Below, in pieces: positions 18,638 through 27,880 of a DNA stretch of 64,000 nucleotides. The notes beneath the pieces are model-generated. The model saw only the letters and a program-made list of their open reading frames with translations. It was not told the origin of the DNA and did no database searches. Source of the DNA: CBDEGK01 sp965237855 (GTDB lineage Bacteria > Pseudomonadota > Gammaproteobacteria > Pseudomonadales > Halieaceae). Numbering within the stretch: position 1 is the first letter of the stretch; each line of letters starts with the position of its first letter. Location of the stretch: assembly GCA_965237855.1 (NCBI GenBank), contig CBDEGK010000004.1, positions 744,001 to 808,000 on the forward strand, given 5' to 3'. The position numbers and the translations under genes are program-made.

Positions 18638-18961
18638 TTGAATAAATATCCTGGAAAGAACACATTGAATTACGAGAGTAAAAGCATCATCGCCGCAGCA
18701 ACAATGGCCGCTGCCGGCGCGGCCATATTCCTGATATTACCCCTGCTGATCGGCTTGCTGGTCGATTACCGCGGCCTGAGTGAACAGCAAGCAGGCGTCT
18801 TGGCCAGTACCTACTTTGCCACTTACCTGCTCAGCAGCGTTTCCGCCTACTTCTGGATTCACCATGTGCACTGGCGCGGCGCCTCTGTAATCGCTTACCT
18901 GCTGATGATCATTACTATCTTCGCACTATTCATTCGTGGGACGGCAAAAGACACCCCAGCC
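18638..18961 (+). pseudogene. N-terminal fragment of an MFS-type transporter, fused to TetR gene
   Basis: The first 108 codons of an open frame that begins with TTG and continues without a stop into the following TetR gene. They encode three hydrophobic segments (about residues 16-43, 50-72 and 82-101) with the spacing and SEQQAGVLASTYFATYLLSS signature of the first helices of a major facilitator transporter. The remaining nine helices are absent. I read it as the left edge of a deletion that joined a transporter to a regulator. A membrane-tethered regulator produced by the fusion is possible but unsupported. Confidence 0.6.
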
Positions 18962-19543
18962 ATGGCCAATCAATCTACCAAATCGGTCGCATCCACCCGC
19001 GAACACCTGCTGGACGTGGCGGAGGCCCTCTTCCTGGACCAGGGCGTGGACGCGGTCTCCCTGCGGGCAATCGTGCGCGCGGCTGGCCAAAAAAACCAGT
19101 CGGCCCTGCAATACCACTTTGGTAATCGCGATGGCCTGATCACAGCACTCAGTAATCGCCGCCAGCAACAGCTTGAGGCTCGGCGCGCTGAGTTGCTCCG
19201 CAAGCTGCTCTCGGACAATATAAATCCTGGTCTGCGCGAGGCTTGCGCAATCCAGGTCCGGGCCCCCTTCCTGCTGTGCCGTGAACAGTCGACCTTCAGG
19301 GACATCCTCGGTTTGTTCGGGCAGCAAATGCTGGCCTCGGATAGCGACTTCCTGGCTGCTGAAGCCGACCAGGATGCGCCGAGCCTGCGCCAGCTCTGGG
19401 AGATAACTTGGCGGCAGCTCGACCATCTACCCCTGGAACTGCTGGTGCTACGGGGAGAGAATGCTCAAGCCGCAGCGCAACTCGCCCTCTCGCGACGTGC
19501 GCAACTGGATCGAGGGGGAAATCGCCGGGATGACCAGCTATAG
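18962..19543 (+). CDS. TetR family regulator, possibly frameshifted at the end
   Basis: A 193-residue TetR-type regulator when started at ATG 18962 (MANQSTKSVASTR). The DNA-binding domain is REHLLDVAEALFLDQGVDAVS...LQYHFGNRDGLITAL. No clear ribosome site precedes it and the frame is continuous with the transporter fragment upstream. The last 18 residues look unnatural; removing one base near 19488 would give RDVRNWIEGEIAGM and a stop at 19550, which resembles a normal TetR ending. I therefore suspect a frameshift. The ligand is unknown. Confidence 0.7.
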   Translation: MANQSTKSVASTREHLLDVAEALFLDQGVDAVSLRAIVRAAGQKNQSALQYHFGNRDGLITALSNRRQQQLEARRAELLRKLLSDNINPGLREACAIQVRAPFLLCREQSTFRDILGLFGQQMLASDSDFLAAEADQDAPSLRQLWEITWRQLDHLPLELLVLRGENAQAAAQLALSRRAQLDRGGNRRDDQL

Positions 19544-19640
19544 GGAGTAAGCGCGAGGTCGATAAGCTGAAGCTGGCAGGCTAGACTGAAGAAGATAACC
19601 GCAGAAATCGTCTCTTAGAAAACTAGAATATTGGTGCCAA

Positions 19641-22600
19641 ATGCTTTGCCGACGTACATCCCTGAGTTGGTTGTTCCGACTGCTGCCCTGCTGTTTCCTG
19701 GCGCTGGCCATGAATGCCTCGGGGCAAACTGGACTGGTCACGGTGGAAGACGGCAAGGCTACCTTGCTTCACGCAATCCTGAATCACACCACCTGGCCGG
19801 ATGACGAGGACATAGATCAATTTATTGTAGGCCTTTACGGTTACGATCCGGCGCTACTGCAAACGCTCAACAAAGCCCTGCAGGAAGTAACAATTCGCGG
19901 GAAGTCCGTTGATGTGCGCTCCTATCGCACGATTCCAGAAGCAAAAGAAAGCCACATACTGGTTCTGACCCGGGCCACCAACTACCAGCTGGAAAAGATC
20001 GACCGGGAGTTGCACCTGAGTCAGACCCTGATCGTCACTGACCGCAGTGACGATCAGCGCCGCATCATGATCAATTTCACCCAACCCTCAGAGACACTCC
20101 TTTCTTTTGAAATCAATCGCAGCAATATTGTCTACGCCGGCCTCGAACTATCCAAGGACATCCTGCTGTTTGGTGGCACAGAGCTGGATGTGGCAACTAT
20201 CTACAAGGAAACCGAAGCAGAGTTGGTGCGGGCAAAAGAAGTCGCCAGGGATCAAGAGCTGCAGCTGGAAGTTCAGCAGCGATTACTGGCGGACCAGCAG
20301 CGCACCATCGCCGAGCAGCGCGCACAGGTTGAGGCCAACCGGGCCGAGCTGGCGACGCTGGAGCAGGATCTCACCGCCATCAGGACAACGTTGGACAATA
20401 GCGCCAGCAAACTGGCGGCCAATGAGGCAGCCTTACTTGAAAAAGAGCAGGTGCTGGCGGAGAAGGAAGCCTACATTCAAAGCTACTCCGGGAAGATCGA
20501 GCGAAACCTGGCGAGACTGGAAGACCAGGCAGCGGAGATCGACGAAAAGGAGCTCCTGATCAATGAGCAAAACCGGGTACTAGTAACCCAGGTTAATACT
20601 ATTCAGTACCAGAAATATTTCCTGGTTGCTGCGGCGGCGGTTCTAGTACTCGTGTTATCGCTGATCGGGATTATCTTTCGCAGCTATCGCAGCAAACACC
20701 GCATTAACCTGAAGCTGGAGGGTAAAACAAAGGAGCTGGAAGTAGCCAACTACCAACTGGTGCAGGTAACCGATGCCAAAAGCCGGTTTCTCTCCACCAT
20801 GAGTCACGAGATCCGCACACCCATGAATGGGGTCATCGGCATGGCGGAACTCCTGCAAGGGACCCAGCTCAGCGCCCAGCAGCGGGATTACCTCTCGCTT
20901 ATCATTACATCGGCGGACACCCTGCTGGACTTGATCAACGATATCCTCGATTTTTCCAAGATCGAGGCGGGCAGGCTCGACCTGGAATCCATTCCCTTCA
21001 AGTTACGCGACATCCTGGGAGACACCTTGCAGAGCATGGCGCTGCAAGCCAGCGAGAAAGGCCTGGAGCTGTCATTCCATATACCGCCTGAGGTTCCCGA
21101 CCAACTGATCGGTGATCCCGTCCGCTTGCGCCAGATCGTCGTCAACCTGGTTGGCAATGCCATCAAGTTCACCGAGAGCGGTGAAATCGTGGTCGACCTC
21201 AGCCTGGAAACGGTCTCTGCACAATCCGCTCGCATCGCCTTCGAAGTGCGCGATACGGGCCTGGGTATCTCCGAACACCAGCAGCGGAAAATTTTTGAAG
21301 CCTTCGGCCAGGCAGACTCGTCGACCACCCGCCAGTTCGGTGGTACCGGACTGGGCCTGGCCATCGCCTCCCAACTGGTTGAGATCATGGGCGGCAACAT
21401 GGCACTGGATAGTCGGCCGGGGCAAGGCAGTAGGTTTTCATTTGGCGCAGACTTCCAGCTCGCCGACGAGCCCGACACCGAGCCACTGCACCCGGACAGT
21501 CTGCGTGGTCTGCGAGTGCTGGTGGTTGATGACAACAGTACCAACCGGATGATCCTGGAAGAACTGCTGAACAACTGGGGCATGGTAGTCCGCCTGGCGG
21601 AAGGTGGCGAACAGGCGCTGGCCGAGCTTGATGGTATCGACGACGCTGAGCAGCCCTATGTACTGGCGCTGCTGGACGTGATGATGCCACACATGGATGG
21701 CTTCGAACTGGCGGCCCGGATGCGGGAACACCCGCAAGGCGCGAGCATGCGTATCCTGATGCTGACCTCGGCCGGGAGCGCGAACCAGGAAGCACAGCGG
21801 GACGCGCTTGATATCTCCCGGGTCCTACTGAAACCGGTCAAGCATTCAGATCTCCTGGTGTCGATTACCGATGCGCTGGGGGTCACCAGAGCAGAGGATT
21901 CAACAGCAATACCGGAGGAACACCCTGCCGACCTTGCCGTACGCGAGGTTCTCCTGGTTGAAGACAACCCGGTCAACCAGAAGGTGGCGAACGACCTGCT
22001 GACGCGGCGCGGCCACCAGGTGGAGGTGGTTAACAATGGAGCGCAGGCCTTGGATTATGTGTTTAAAAAGGCCTTTGATGTAGTGCTGATGGATGTACAC
22101 ATGCCGGTCATGGACGGCCTCACTGCAACTCGCGCCATCCGCGAACAGGAGCAGGCCAGTGGCAGCCATGTACCAATCATTGCGATGACAGCGGGCGCGA
22201 CCACCGAAGACAGGGAGCAGTGTTTCGCGGCGGGGATGGACGCCTTCGTCACCAAACCCTTTCGTGCCGGGGAACTTTATCGTGTAGTGGAAGAGGCAGC
22301 GCCCGGGCGTGAACGGGAGGCAACTGAAGAGCCGACTGAAGAGCCGGTAGAGGATAAGCCCGGGGAAGCGCGCCTGGATTGGCAGGCTGCCCTGCGCAAC
22401 CTCGATGGGGACGAGGAACTGCTGATCGAGTTGTCCGAAATGTTTTTGACCCAATGCCCTGAGTTATTGGCCGAGATTGAAAAAGCTATTTCCTCGGAAC
22501 AGGCGGCAGAGTTACAGCGGGCCGCTCATACCCTCAAAGGCTCCGCCCATATTATCGGTGCGCAGGCCGTTGCCGCCGCCGCATTGCGACTGGAAGAAAT

Positions 22601-22718
22601 CGGCCGGGAGGAAAAACCTGAAACAGCCGCTCCTTCACTTCGCAGCCTGGAGTCAGAGCTTGCAGAACTGGAACCGGCGCTGCTGCTGGCCATGGGGCAG
22701 CGCCCGGCCGCGAATTAA
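19641..22718 (+). CDS. Hybrid sensor histidine kinase with YfiR-like periplasmic domain
   Basis: A 1025-residue membrane kinase. Order: signal peptide (1-28), YfiR/DUF4154-like periplasmic domain (about 30-170), long coiled coil (about 185-320), one transmembrane helix (about 327-348), HisKA with MSHEIRTPMNG (His near 390), HATPase with NAIKFT, DTGLGIS and GTGLGLAIA, two receiver domains (phospho-Asp in LLDVMMP near 680 and LMDVHMP near 817), and an Hpt domain with AHTLKGS (near 963). It thus holds a full internal phosphorelay that needs an external receiver. The REC-PP2C-STAS gene, convergent with only 5 bases between the stops, is the obvious partner candidate. Confidence 0.9.
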   Translation: MLCRRTSLSWLFRLLPCCFLALAMNASGQTGLVTVEDGKATLLHAILNHTTWPDDEDIDQFIVGLYGYDPALLQTLNKALQEVTIRGKSVDVRSYRTIPEAKESHILVLTRATNYQLEKIDRELHLSQTLIVTDRSDDQRRIMINFTQPSETLLSFEINRSNIVYAGLELSKDILLFGGTELDVATIYKETEAELVRAKEVARDQELQLEVQQRLLADQQRTIAEQRAQVEANRAELATLEQDLTAIRTTLDNSASKLAANEAALLEKEQVLAEKEAYIQSYSGKIERNLARLEDQAAEIDEKELLINEQNRVLVTQVNTIQYQKYFLVAAAAVLVLVLSLIGIIFRSYRSKHRINLKLEGKTKELEVANYQLVQVTDAKSRFLSTMSHEIRTPMNGVIGMAELLQGTQLSAQQRDYLSLIITSADTLLDLINDILDFSKIEAGRLDLESIPFKLRDILGDTLQSMALQASEKGLELSFHIPPEVPDQLIGDPVRLRQIVVNLVGNAIKFTESGEIVVDLSLETVSAQSARIAFEVRDTGLGISEHQQRKIFEAFGQADSSTTRQFGGTGLGLAIASQLVEIMGGNMALDSRPGQGSRFSFGADFQLADEPDTEPLHPDSLRGLRVLVVDDNSTNRMILEELLNNWGMVVRLAEGGEQALAELDGIDDAEQPYVLALLDVMMPHMDGFELAARMREHPQGASMRILMLTSAGSANQEAQRDALDISRVLLKPVKHSDLLVSITDALGVTRAEDSTAIPEEHPADLAVREVLLVEDNPVNQKVANDLLTRRGHQVEVVNNGAQALDYVFKKAFDVVLMDVHMPVMDGLTATRAIREQEQASGSHVPIIAMTAGATTEDREQCFAAGMDAFVTKPFRAGELYRVVEEAAPGREREATEEPTEEPVEDKPGEARLDWQAALRNLDGDEELLIELSEMFLTQCPELLAEIEKAISSEQAAELQRAAHTLKGSAHIIGAQAVAAAALRLEEIGREEKPETAAPSLRSLESELAELEPALLLAMGQRPAAN

Positions 22719-22723
22719 TAACC

Positions 22724-24493
22724 CTACTGATCCCGGTCGAGGTCGGCGCGCAGGGCATCAACCACCCCTTTGAATTTCTCGCGGTTTTCAGGGTTCAGCG
22801 CGGCCAGCACTTCGTGCGCACGGAGCATGCGCTGGCCCTGCCGGGCCTGTTCCAGCTGCACCTGTTGCAGAGATTCCATCGCTTCCGGTAGCGTAGCGCC
22901 CGTGGGACTGGCATGGCTTAACACGCCGTTCATTTTCAGCTCCTCGAACAGCGCCCGGATGCTTTCGGGCATCTGCTGCACATTAACGGCACTGGGTCGA
23001 GACATCACAATTTCATGCAAGGTCCCAAGACAGGTACTGTCCAGGTATTCACAGTCGCCCAGGTCGATAGTCAGATGATCGTAGGATTTCAGGAGATCGT
23101 TGGCTGCTTCCAGCAACGTCTGGCTGCTGGTCCAGGTCATTGTGCCGATAATGCGGATAAAAGCGCGGTTTGGTGTAACACCCTTCAGCAACTGGGATTG
23201 CTCCGTGCTTGCCGGCGGGGGCCCCGCGCGCTCCGCTGCAGTGGGTGTGTCATCAAAATGGCTTTCACCCTGACCCCGCTCCAGCAGGATCATGGTGATG
23301 TCATCACGTTCCCCGCTGGCGTCTTCGGTGGCGGCCCGGTACAGCTTGGCGGGGATTTCGGACCGGTTACTGGTATAGGACAGCTCCCGCACCAGGTCTT
23401 CACTGGTCAATGCGGTTTCCGCGCTGCCCAGTACACCATCGGTGTACAACAACAAGCGGTCTCCCTCGTCGAGTTGCAGTTCGCATTCCTCGTATTGTGC
23501 CTCCGCCGCCAGCCCCAGTGCCGGGCCGGTGCGCTCCAGTAGTTTTGAGTTGCCGGCAGACGTGGTCTGGACACAGGGTGGGTGTCCGGCAGACGCGAGC
23601 CGGGCGTGACCCGTACACCGATTCTGCAGTACGTACGCTGCGGTAATAAAAGCCCCGGGGGCAGAGATACTTTTGTGGAGTTTGCCATTCAAACTGCCGA
23701 GAACTTGGCTGGGCGTTAGCAGTTCGCCCCCCCGCGCGCGGAAATTCAGGCGCAGTTTGAACAGCACTGACAACATGGCCGCGGCGACGCCGTGCCCGGC
23801 GGCATCCGCAACCACCAGGCCCACGTGGTCCTCGTCCAGCAATATGATGTCGTAAAAATCTCCACCGACGCTGTTGCCGGCGCGGTATAGGGTTTCCGCG
23901 CACCAGCCGTCCATCTCCGGCGGTTCCTGGGGCAACAGGGCGCGCTGAATAATTTCGGCGCGGTCCAGGTCTGACTGGATGACGGCCGCCTGCTCCTCGA
24001 GAACACGACACAGCTGCTCCAGTTCGTCCACTTTCTCGGCGAGCTGCGCGTTGCTGAGTTCGATTTGCTCGTACAAACGCTTGCGTTCACGCACCAGCTC
24101 GATCTGGTCGAGGGCATTGCGCACGGCAACCCGCACCCGCTGTACCTCGGGCGGCTTGGCCAGATAGTCAAAGGCCCCCAGCTGCAGCGCATCCACCGCG
24201 GCATCAAAGGTTTCCAGCCCCGAGAGCACAATCCAGAGCGGCTCCGGACAATGCTCCTGCGCCCACTTCATCAACTCGAGGCCACTCATATTGGGCATGA
24301 GCACGTCAGTAACGACCACGTCAAAGGTTCTATCCCGTAGTATTTCCTGTGCCGCCAGGCCGTCTTCCACTTCCAGGATTTCCGCCGGGTCAAGCTTGGC
24401 CAGCCCGCGGCTCACGATCTTGCGAACCATGGCGTCATCATCCACCACCAGGAAGGTGGGCCCGCCGGATTTAGCACCCTGATCTGTTGTCAT
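22724..24493 (-). CDS. Response regulator with REC, PP2C/SpoIIE phosphatase and STAS domains
   Basis: A 589-residue three-domain protein. Receiver: FLVVDDDAMVRK, phospho-Asp in VVTDVLMPNMSG and lysine in YLAKPPE. A coiled coil leads to a PP2C-like SpoIIE/RsbU phosphatase (GDFYDIILLDEDHVGLVVADAAGHG in the middle, SGERDDITMILL at its end). The final 190 residues include a STAS anti-sigma antagonist domain with YLDSTCLGTLHE, where the serine is the usual phosphorylation site. Pseudomonas HsbR/HsbA place the phosphatase and the STAS protein in separate genes; here they are fused. ATG 24493 is preferred over 24562 because GGAGG lies about 10 bases upstream. Confidence 0.88.
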   Translation of the reverse strand: MTTDQGAKSGGPTFLVVDDDAMVRKIVSRGLAKLDPAEILEVEDGLAAQEILRDRTFDVVVTDVLMPNMSGLELMKWAQEHCPEPLWIVLSGLETFDAAVDALQLGAFDYLAKPPEVQRVRVAVRNALDQIELVRERKRLYEQIELSNAQLAEKVDELEQLCRVLEEQAAVIQSDLDRAEIIQRALLPQEPPEMDGWCAETLYRAGNSVGGDFYDIILLDEDHVGLVVADAAGHGVAAAMLSVLFKLRLNFRARGGELLTPSQVLGSLNGKLHKSISAPGAFITAAYVLQNRCTGHARLASAGHPPCVQTTSAGNSKLLERTGPALGLAAEAQYEECELQLDEGDRLLLYTDGVLGSAETALTSEDLVRELSYTSNRSEIPAKLYRAATEDASGERDDITMILLERGQGESHFDDTPTAAERAGPPPASTEQSQLLKGVTPNRAFIRIIGTMTWTSSQTLLEAANDLLKSYDHLTIDLGDCEYLDSTCLGTLHEIVMSRPSAVNVQQMPESIRALFEELKMNGVLSHASPTGATLPEAMESLQQVQLEQARQGQRMLRAHEVLAALNPENREKFKGVVDALRADLDRDQ

Positions 24494-24600
24494 TGCACGC
24501 TGGCCTCCATCTTCAGAGTATAGAAGCTCCGGGGAAAGTGTACTTAATTCCTTAAATGGCATATGTCCCGAATGATTATTTTAATCGGGCATGCGTTTTG

Positions 24601-24693
24601 TCACTTCTGGCCGCAGCTATAGTTTGCAGCATCCTTAATTTCACCAGAGCCTTTGTAATTGGCAACTTGCGGATATGGACATAGCAAACGGGT
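24601..24693 (-). pseudogene. C-terminal remnant of a tannase/feruloyl esterase
   Basis: About 30 codons ending in TGA at 24603-24601 encode LLCPYPQVANYKGSGEIKDA and a final cysteine-containing tail. This is the characteristic C-terminus of the tannase/feruloyl esterase family (RPLCPYPQVARYKGSG in relatives, from memory). Everything upstream is missing and the reading runs into the remnant of the oppositely oriented oxidoreductase. The boundary near 24690 is where both homologies break. Confidence 0.65.
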
Positions 24694-25062
24694 GGCGAAC
24701 AGGTTGAGGTGGATTACATTCAAGGCGGAGAGGCGGTTAGGGTCAGCGCCGATCACTGTGTGGTGGCTTGCTACAACGGGCTCATTCCCCACCTGTGCCC
24801 ACAACTGCCCGACCAGCAGAAGGAAACGCTGCGCTATGGGGTCAAGGTGCCTTTTGTCTACGCCAACGTGCTACTGGACAACGGCCGTGCTTATTCAAAA
24901 CTGGGGGCCAGCATGGTGCACTGCCCATTTGATCCCTTCGTTGAAGTGATAACAGCACCACCCACCACCAGCGGTGGCTTCCAGCCACCGCGCGGTCCCG
25001 ATGATCCCATGGCGGTTTTTATGATGGCGGCCTGGCGGGCGATGGAAGAGCAAACCACCTGA
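24685..25062 (+). pseudogene. C-terminal remnant of an FAD-dependent amine oxidase-like protein
   Basis: An open segment of about 125 codons following a TAG at 24682. It encodes a part of a flavin oxidoreductase of the amine oxidase/phytoene desaturase superfamily: SADHCVVACYNGLIPHLCP, KVPFVYANVLLDN, and a PRGPDDPMAVFM stretch, which I associate with long (about 600-residue) proteobacterial FAD-dependent oxidoreductases. The FAD-binding N-terminus is absent and the C-terminus is also short. It abuts the tannase remnant, consistent with one deletion that removed the 5' parts of two divergent genes. Confidence 0.6.
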
Positions 25063-26217
25063 CTAGGAAGATTCGATATCCAGGGGTCGGTAATAGTCCT
25101 TGCCCTGAGCTACGTAGTCACCCATCAGATTCATGAAGGTCTCGCCTGCAGAGCCCTCCTCCGACAAGGTGAGATTCTGGCGTATAAAGTTGACGCTGTC
25201 CGGGTTCAGCATCCGGGCCATCTCCCAGTACTGCTCTGCCTTGTCTTTGTGGCCGTGCTCACGAAACAGATTGCCCAGCCGGAACGCCGCATCCGCTTTC
25301 AATTGGTCGGGCGTATGCTGGCGGATATGGCCGGTCACTGCATCAGAAGACTGAACATGGATGCTGTCCGCCCCCTTGGCCACCCAATCCTTCAGCGCCG
25401 GCTCATAAACGTCGGTGCCGAAAGCAATCTTCTGTTCTCCCTCGCCAATCTCATGGAGCTGGGAATAAGTGCCCTCGTCGATGCGAACAATCCTGCCCTC
25501 CTCGTCCACCCAGGCCGCTGACGGCACATTCACAAAGTTAAAGGCACTGCTGATGATGTGATCGGCATCCACCACCTGGATATAGGTGGGATTCGCCGCA
25601 TCAAAAATAGGGCCCGCCACAGCTTCGCCGCCGGTATCTTCAGCCGCACAGAGGATGACAAAGTTAGGGTCGTTGATTTCTTCGTAGATACGTTGCCACA
25701 CGGGCACGTCAAGAAAGCAGCCTCACCAGGAGGACCAGGTGACAATCAGCGCTTTCTTGCCTTTCAGGTCGGCCATGTTCACAACCTGTCCCTGACGGTC
25801 GGTGACTGCAAAGTCCGGCGCCATGGCATCGACCAGCATGCTTTCGCGCTTTGCCGGCATTTCAGCAAAGCTCCAGACGTTCGCCTCGGTATCGGCCACA
25901 TAGGGTTGGTCGTGAAGGTCCGCGAAGGCTGTCAGGTCAAACCATTGCTCGCCGCCTGCCTCAACAAGCAGGTCGGCACTGATCGGAACGCACAGTTCTT
26001 CATAGCAGGCGCCTTCCGGCTTGAGTGTAAACCCGTTGATGCCGGGAAGGTCGTCTGGTCGAATCAGCAGGTCATCCCCGCCCCCACCCCCTATTCGGGT
26101 CAGGGTCAGGGTGATTGCCTTTCCCTGGTACAACACGGTGGTGCTGCCCTCGGGATGGATCGGCTTTTCCTCAAAGGGGTGCCGCAGCTCCGGATAAGCC
26201 ATCATCGCATCTGCCAT
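25063..26217 (-). CDS. Selenoprotein: redoxin-domain protein with WUGC motif
   Basis: Two open segments in the same frame (26217-25726 and 25722-25063) are separated by one TGA at 25725-25723. Read through as selenocysteine, they give one 384-residue protein. Residues about 1-130 are a domain I do not recognise; residues about 131-290 are a thioredoxin-fold redoxin (DFAVTDRQGQVVNMADLKGKKALIVTWSSW, split here by U165, then GCFLDVP), and a short helical TPR-like tail follows (AFRLGNLFREHGHKDKAEQY). The TGA falls exactly where TlpA/ResA-type proteins have the first redox cysteine, and homology continues on both sides without a shift. A SECIS-like hairpin lies 20 bases downstream. Alternative: a nonsense mutation of TGC/TGT. 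Confidence 0.82.
25690..25722 (-). promoter_or_regulatory. Candidate bacterial SECIS element
   Basis: On the minus strand, directly after the TGA, a hairpin can be drawn: bases 25709-25703 pair with 25697-25694 and 25692-25690, giving seven pairs with one bulged A at 25693, and a five-base loop CGUGU. The loop begins after 20 bases from the TGA and has G as its second base, agreeing with the bacterial SECIS model (loop 16-37 bases from UGA, G within its first two bases). Folding was done by eye. Confidence 0.6.
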
Positions 26218-26343
26218 GGTTTTTCTCCTTAGCGGGAAAATCGTATCCTAGCGCTATATAAGCCTCATAGAAAGTCACGAATCAGAGGCAGCACCGCCCA
26301 ATCTGTTCTATTCTTGGATAAACAACTCATCGCTGGAATCCCC

Positions 26344-27879
26344 ATGAGCAAACTAGCCCTCGCCGACGCCATGTTCCTGGTTAATGAATCTCGTCGTATG
26401 CCCATGCATGTTGGCGGCTTGCATTTATTCACGCTGCCAGACGGGGTTAATGATACCCAGTTCCTGAGCAGCCTTGGCGAAATACTGCGGTACGATGAAT
26501 CCCTGCGGCACCCCTTCGACCAGCGACTGAAAATGGGCCCACTCGGCGCGGTGGGGCCGGTGCACTGGGAAGAGGATGATCAACTGGATATTGATTATCA
26601 TATCCGCCACTCGGCGCTGCCGCAGCCGGGGCGCTACCTGGAGCTGTTCGCGCTGATATCTCGACTGCACGGTGTACTGCTGGATCGGTCCCGACCCCTG
26701 TGGGAAATGCACTTGATTGAAGGCCTGCAAAACCGCCAGTTCGCCACCTACTTCAAGGCCCATCACTGTGCGATTGATGGCGCCGGCTCCATGCACTTGC
26801 TCAACAGCATGTACACCCCCAATGCCCGCAAGCGGATCACGGAATCACCCTTCTCGCAGGCCGCCTATGATAGGTATAAGGAGGCGCTGCTAGACGGACA
26901 ACCACGCAGCGTGCGCCCCCGCGAAGATGAAGTTAAAGCCGTCGCTGAAGTCCTGCGGGAACAACTGGGCGGTGCGGTCAACGTCGGCAACGCTCTGCGC
27001 GATTACGCCAATGTCTGGCTGGGTCGCAATAAAAAGCTCGCGCTGCCCCTGCACAAAAGCCCGAGAACACCCCTCAGTAAAAAGATCACCGGTGCCCGGC
27101 GCTTTGTGGCTCAGTCCTGGAATTTTGACCGCGTGCGAGCCGTCGGCAAAGCCTTTGATGGCACCTTGAATGATGCGGTGCTGGGCATGGTGGCCGGCGC
27201 CCTGCGAAGCCATCTGTTGGAAGAGCGCGCCCTGCCCAAGGACTCACTGAAAGCCATGACCCCTGTCTCCCTGCGCGCAGCCGATGACATAGACTCAGCC
27301 AATGCGGTCGGGTTTATGACTGCGAACCTGGGTACTGATCAGAAAGACCCCGCCCGCCGCATGCGGGTGATCCAGGATTCCATGGCCGCAGGCAAGCAGC
27401 AACTCAGCGGCATGAGCCGCCGCGAAATCGAAATCTATACCATGCTGACCCAGGTACCACTGCTGCTGACAACCCTGACCGGCACCGCTCACCGGTTTCC
27501 CGCCTTCAGTACCGTGGTGTCAAATGTACCAGGGCCCCGTCAGCCCATGTACTGGAACGGCGCAAAACTGGACGGCCTCTACCCTGTCTCTATCCCCAAT
27601 GATGGATTTGCAATGAACTTTACGGTGGTCAGCAATAATCAAAACCTGGACTTCGGGATTGTTACCTGTCGTCATTCCGTGCCGCACGTGCAGCGATTCA
27701 TTAATTATCTGGACGAGTCACTGGTGGAGCTTGAACAGGCCGCGGGCATCGCAGCACCCGCCTCGAAATCAAAATCTCGCAAACCGGCTCGCAGAAAACC
27801 GGCGACGAAGAAAGCAGCCGCGAAGAAACCTGCATCAAAAGCAAAAGCCAGAAAGAAAGCGACTCCGAAAAAGGGCTGA
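26344..27879 (+). CDS. Wax ester synthase/diacylglycerol acyltransferase
   Basis: A 511-residue WS/DGAT-family acyltransferase that makes wax esters or triacylglycerol from acyl-CoA. The catalytic HHxxxDG is present in KAHHCAIDGAGSMH (about residue 138), and the C-terminal half has the SNVPGPRQPMYW motif. ATG 26344 (MSKLALADAMFL) is the family start; the TTG at 26314 is not needed. The last 45 residues are an unusual tail of repeated lysine, alanine and proline (KPARRKPATKKAAAKKP), like histone H1 or AlgP tails. The enoyl-CoA hydratase gene begins one base after its stop, so the two are co-transcribed; storage-lipid turnover is a reasonable context. Confidence 0.9.
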   Translation: MSKLALADAMFLVNESRRMPMHVGGLHLFTLPDGVNDTQFLSSLGEILRYDESLRHPFDQRLKMGPLGAVGPVHWEEDDQLDIDYHIRHSALPQPGRYLELFALISRLHGVLLDRSRPLWEMHLIEGLQNRQFATYFKAHHCAIDGAGSMHLLNSMYTPNARKRITESPFSQAAYDRYKEALLDGQPRSVRPREDEVKAVAEVLREQLGGAVNVGNALRDYANVWLGRNKKLALPLHKSPRTPLSKKITGARRFVAQSWNFDRVRAVGKAFDGTLNDAVLGMVAGALRSHLLEERALPKDSLKAMTPVSLRAADDIDSANAVGFMTANLGTDQKDPARRMRVIQDSMAAGKQQLSGMSRREIEIYTMLTQVPLLLTTLTGTAHRFPAFSTVVSNVPGPRQPMYWNGAKLDGLYPVSIPNDGFAMNFTVVSNNQNLDFGIVTCRHSVPHVQRFINYLDESLVELEQAAGIAAPASKSKSRKPARRKPATKKAAAKKPASKAKARKKATPKKG

Positions 27880-27880
27880 C

